This document shows positions 5,026 to 5,575 of a DNA stretch of 5,575 nucleotides, piece after piece (the first letter of the stretch is position 1; the number at the start of each line of letters is the position of its first letter). Origin of the DNA: an uncultured Mycoplasma sp. (GTDB lineage: Bacteria; Bacillota_I; Bacilli_A; RF39; UBA660); the NCBI GenBank assembly GCA_947565485.1, contig CANOGG010000095.1, positions 1-5,575 of the forward strand, given 5' to 3'. The notes under the pieces were generated by a model that did not search any database, had not been told where the DNA came from, and saw only the letters and a list, made by a program, of their open reading frames with translations. A program made the position numbers and the translations under genes.

Positions 5026-5575
5026 ATGTTACAAGAAGAGAGAACTTTAATAGATATACTGTTAAAGAAGAGGGGTCTAGAACATTTAAGGTGTAATGGT
5101 TTATATTTAAGAAAGTATGAAGAAGTTTTGAGAATTTTAAATTTATCTTATTGGGAAGATAAGGAATATCAAGAGCTTTTGACGTCAAATATATGGCATA
5201 GTAATTATGAAGAAATAAAGGCAATATTAGAATTGTCATATTGGAAAGAAGAAAAGTATCGGGGTTTATTAGCTCCAAGTATATGGAATAGCAGTTGCGA
5301 AGAAATAAAATCAATTTTAGAATTACCATATTGGAAAGATGAAAAATATCAAGGTTTATTAACTTCAACAATATGGAACAGTAATAGTAAAAAAATAAAA
5401 TCAATATTAGAACTTCCTTATTGGGATAATTCTATGTATAGTCATTTGTTAAAGCCATCAATATGGGTTTTTCCAGTAAAGAAGATAAGGGAAGTAATAG
5501 AGACTTTTGAAGAGCTTGGAATAGAGAAATATATATTGAGTGGACATCTTAGATTATCAGCATTACAGATAAAAG
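5026..5575 (+). CDS. Uncharacterised 30-residue repeat protein, 3' end outside the window
   Basis: An open frame of 183 codons runs from ATG 5026 to the window edge, with a promoter and ribosome binding site in place. After an N-terminal segment (1-30) there are four ungapped 30-residue units: 31-60, 61-90, 91-120 and 121-150. Each follows a pattern of EEIK-x-ILEL-x-YW, then xxEKY-xx-LL, then a short SIW ending. A fifth, different segment (151-183) carries ELGIEKYILSGHLRLS and continues out of view. The two-helix character and spacing suggest an alpha-helical solenoid, loosely reminiscent of mTERF-like repeats, though I see no convincing match. There is no signal peptide or membrane segment, so it is probably cytoplasmic. 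It is transcribed away from the ABC operon and nothing ties it to transport. I recall similar unnamed repeat proteins in uncultured gut Bacilli, but no function. Binding of nucleic acid or protein would be the default guess for such a fold. Confidence 0.8.
   Translation, partial: MLQEERTLIDILLKKRGLEHLRCNGLYLRKYEEVLRILNLSYWEDKEYQELLTSNIWHSNYEEIKAILELSYWKEEKYRGLLAPSIWNSSCEEIKSILELPYWKDEKYQGLLTSTIWNSNSKKIKSILELPYWDNSMYSHLLKPSIWVFPVKKIREVIETFEELGIEKYILSGHLRLSALQIK
5116..5475 (+). repeat. Four tandem 90-base coding repeats
   Basis: Units at 5116-5205, 5206-5295, 5296-5385 and 5386-5475 are each exactly 90 bases with no indels. Units 2 and 3 differ at about 18 of 90 positions by hand count, and many differences change amino acids. 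Tyr-Trp (residues 12-13 of the unit) and Ile-Trp (26-27) are kept in all four. Unit 4 is the most diverged. This points to internal duplication, most recently of the middle units. Confidence 0.9.

Noticed and set aside
4985..5404. Open frame of 139 codons on the - strand
   Set aside because: It is the antisense of the repeat-protein gene, which has its own promoter, ribosome binding site and ATG. The repeats in the antisense frame merely mirror the 90-base coding repeats.
5116..5475. CRISPR-like array suggested by regular spacing
   Set aside because: The 90-base periodicity is in-frame protein-coding repetition with degenerate third positions, not identical short repeats separated by unique spacers.

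Overview
This is an AT-rich window with A/T-biased codons, strong AGGAGG-type ribosome binding sites, 4 to 11 base gene overlaps and sigma-A-like promoters. It reads as a low-GC Gram-positive chromosome, plausibly an uncultured gut Bacilli or Mollicutes-like lineage. That placement is an inference from style and protein resemblance, not a phylogenetic result. TGA is used as a stop in the first gene and every tryptophan in the gene models is TGG, so I assume the standard bacterial code.

Bases 1-2085 (+) hold two overlapping genes. The first is the C-terminal part of a DUF4130/TIGR03915-type predicted DNA-repair protein, cut by the window edge. It overlaps by 4 bases a divergent GroEL-like group I chaperonin. 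The chaperonin keeps its ATPase residues but has a divergent apical domain and no Gly-Gly-Met tail. No groES lies in the expected position upstream.

Bases 2086-2382 contain no intact gene. I see a 16-base palindrome, a short membrane-peptide ORF split by an amber codon, and the decayed tail of what looks like a RhuM-type protein. A bidirectional terminator closes the two convergent transcription units.

Bases 2383-4901 (-) are a compact three-gene ABC importer operon: substrate-binding protein, ATPase, permease. It belongs to the NMT1/SsuABC/ThiXYZ superfamily. All three genes look intact and overlap one another. The promoter leaves a leader of only about 25 bases, too short for a riboswitch, so the substrate cannot be read from the regulation.

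Bases 5026-5575 (+), transcribed divergently from the importer, hold the start of a gene that runs off the window. It encodes four exact 30-residue repeats with a conserved Tyr-Trp and Ile-Trp pattern, flanked by two cap-like segments that resemble each other. I do not recognise a characterised family. This gene and the chaperonin/DNA-repair pair are the most interesting parts of the window.
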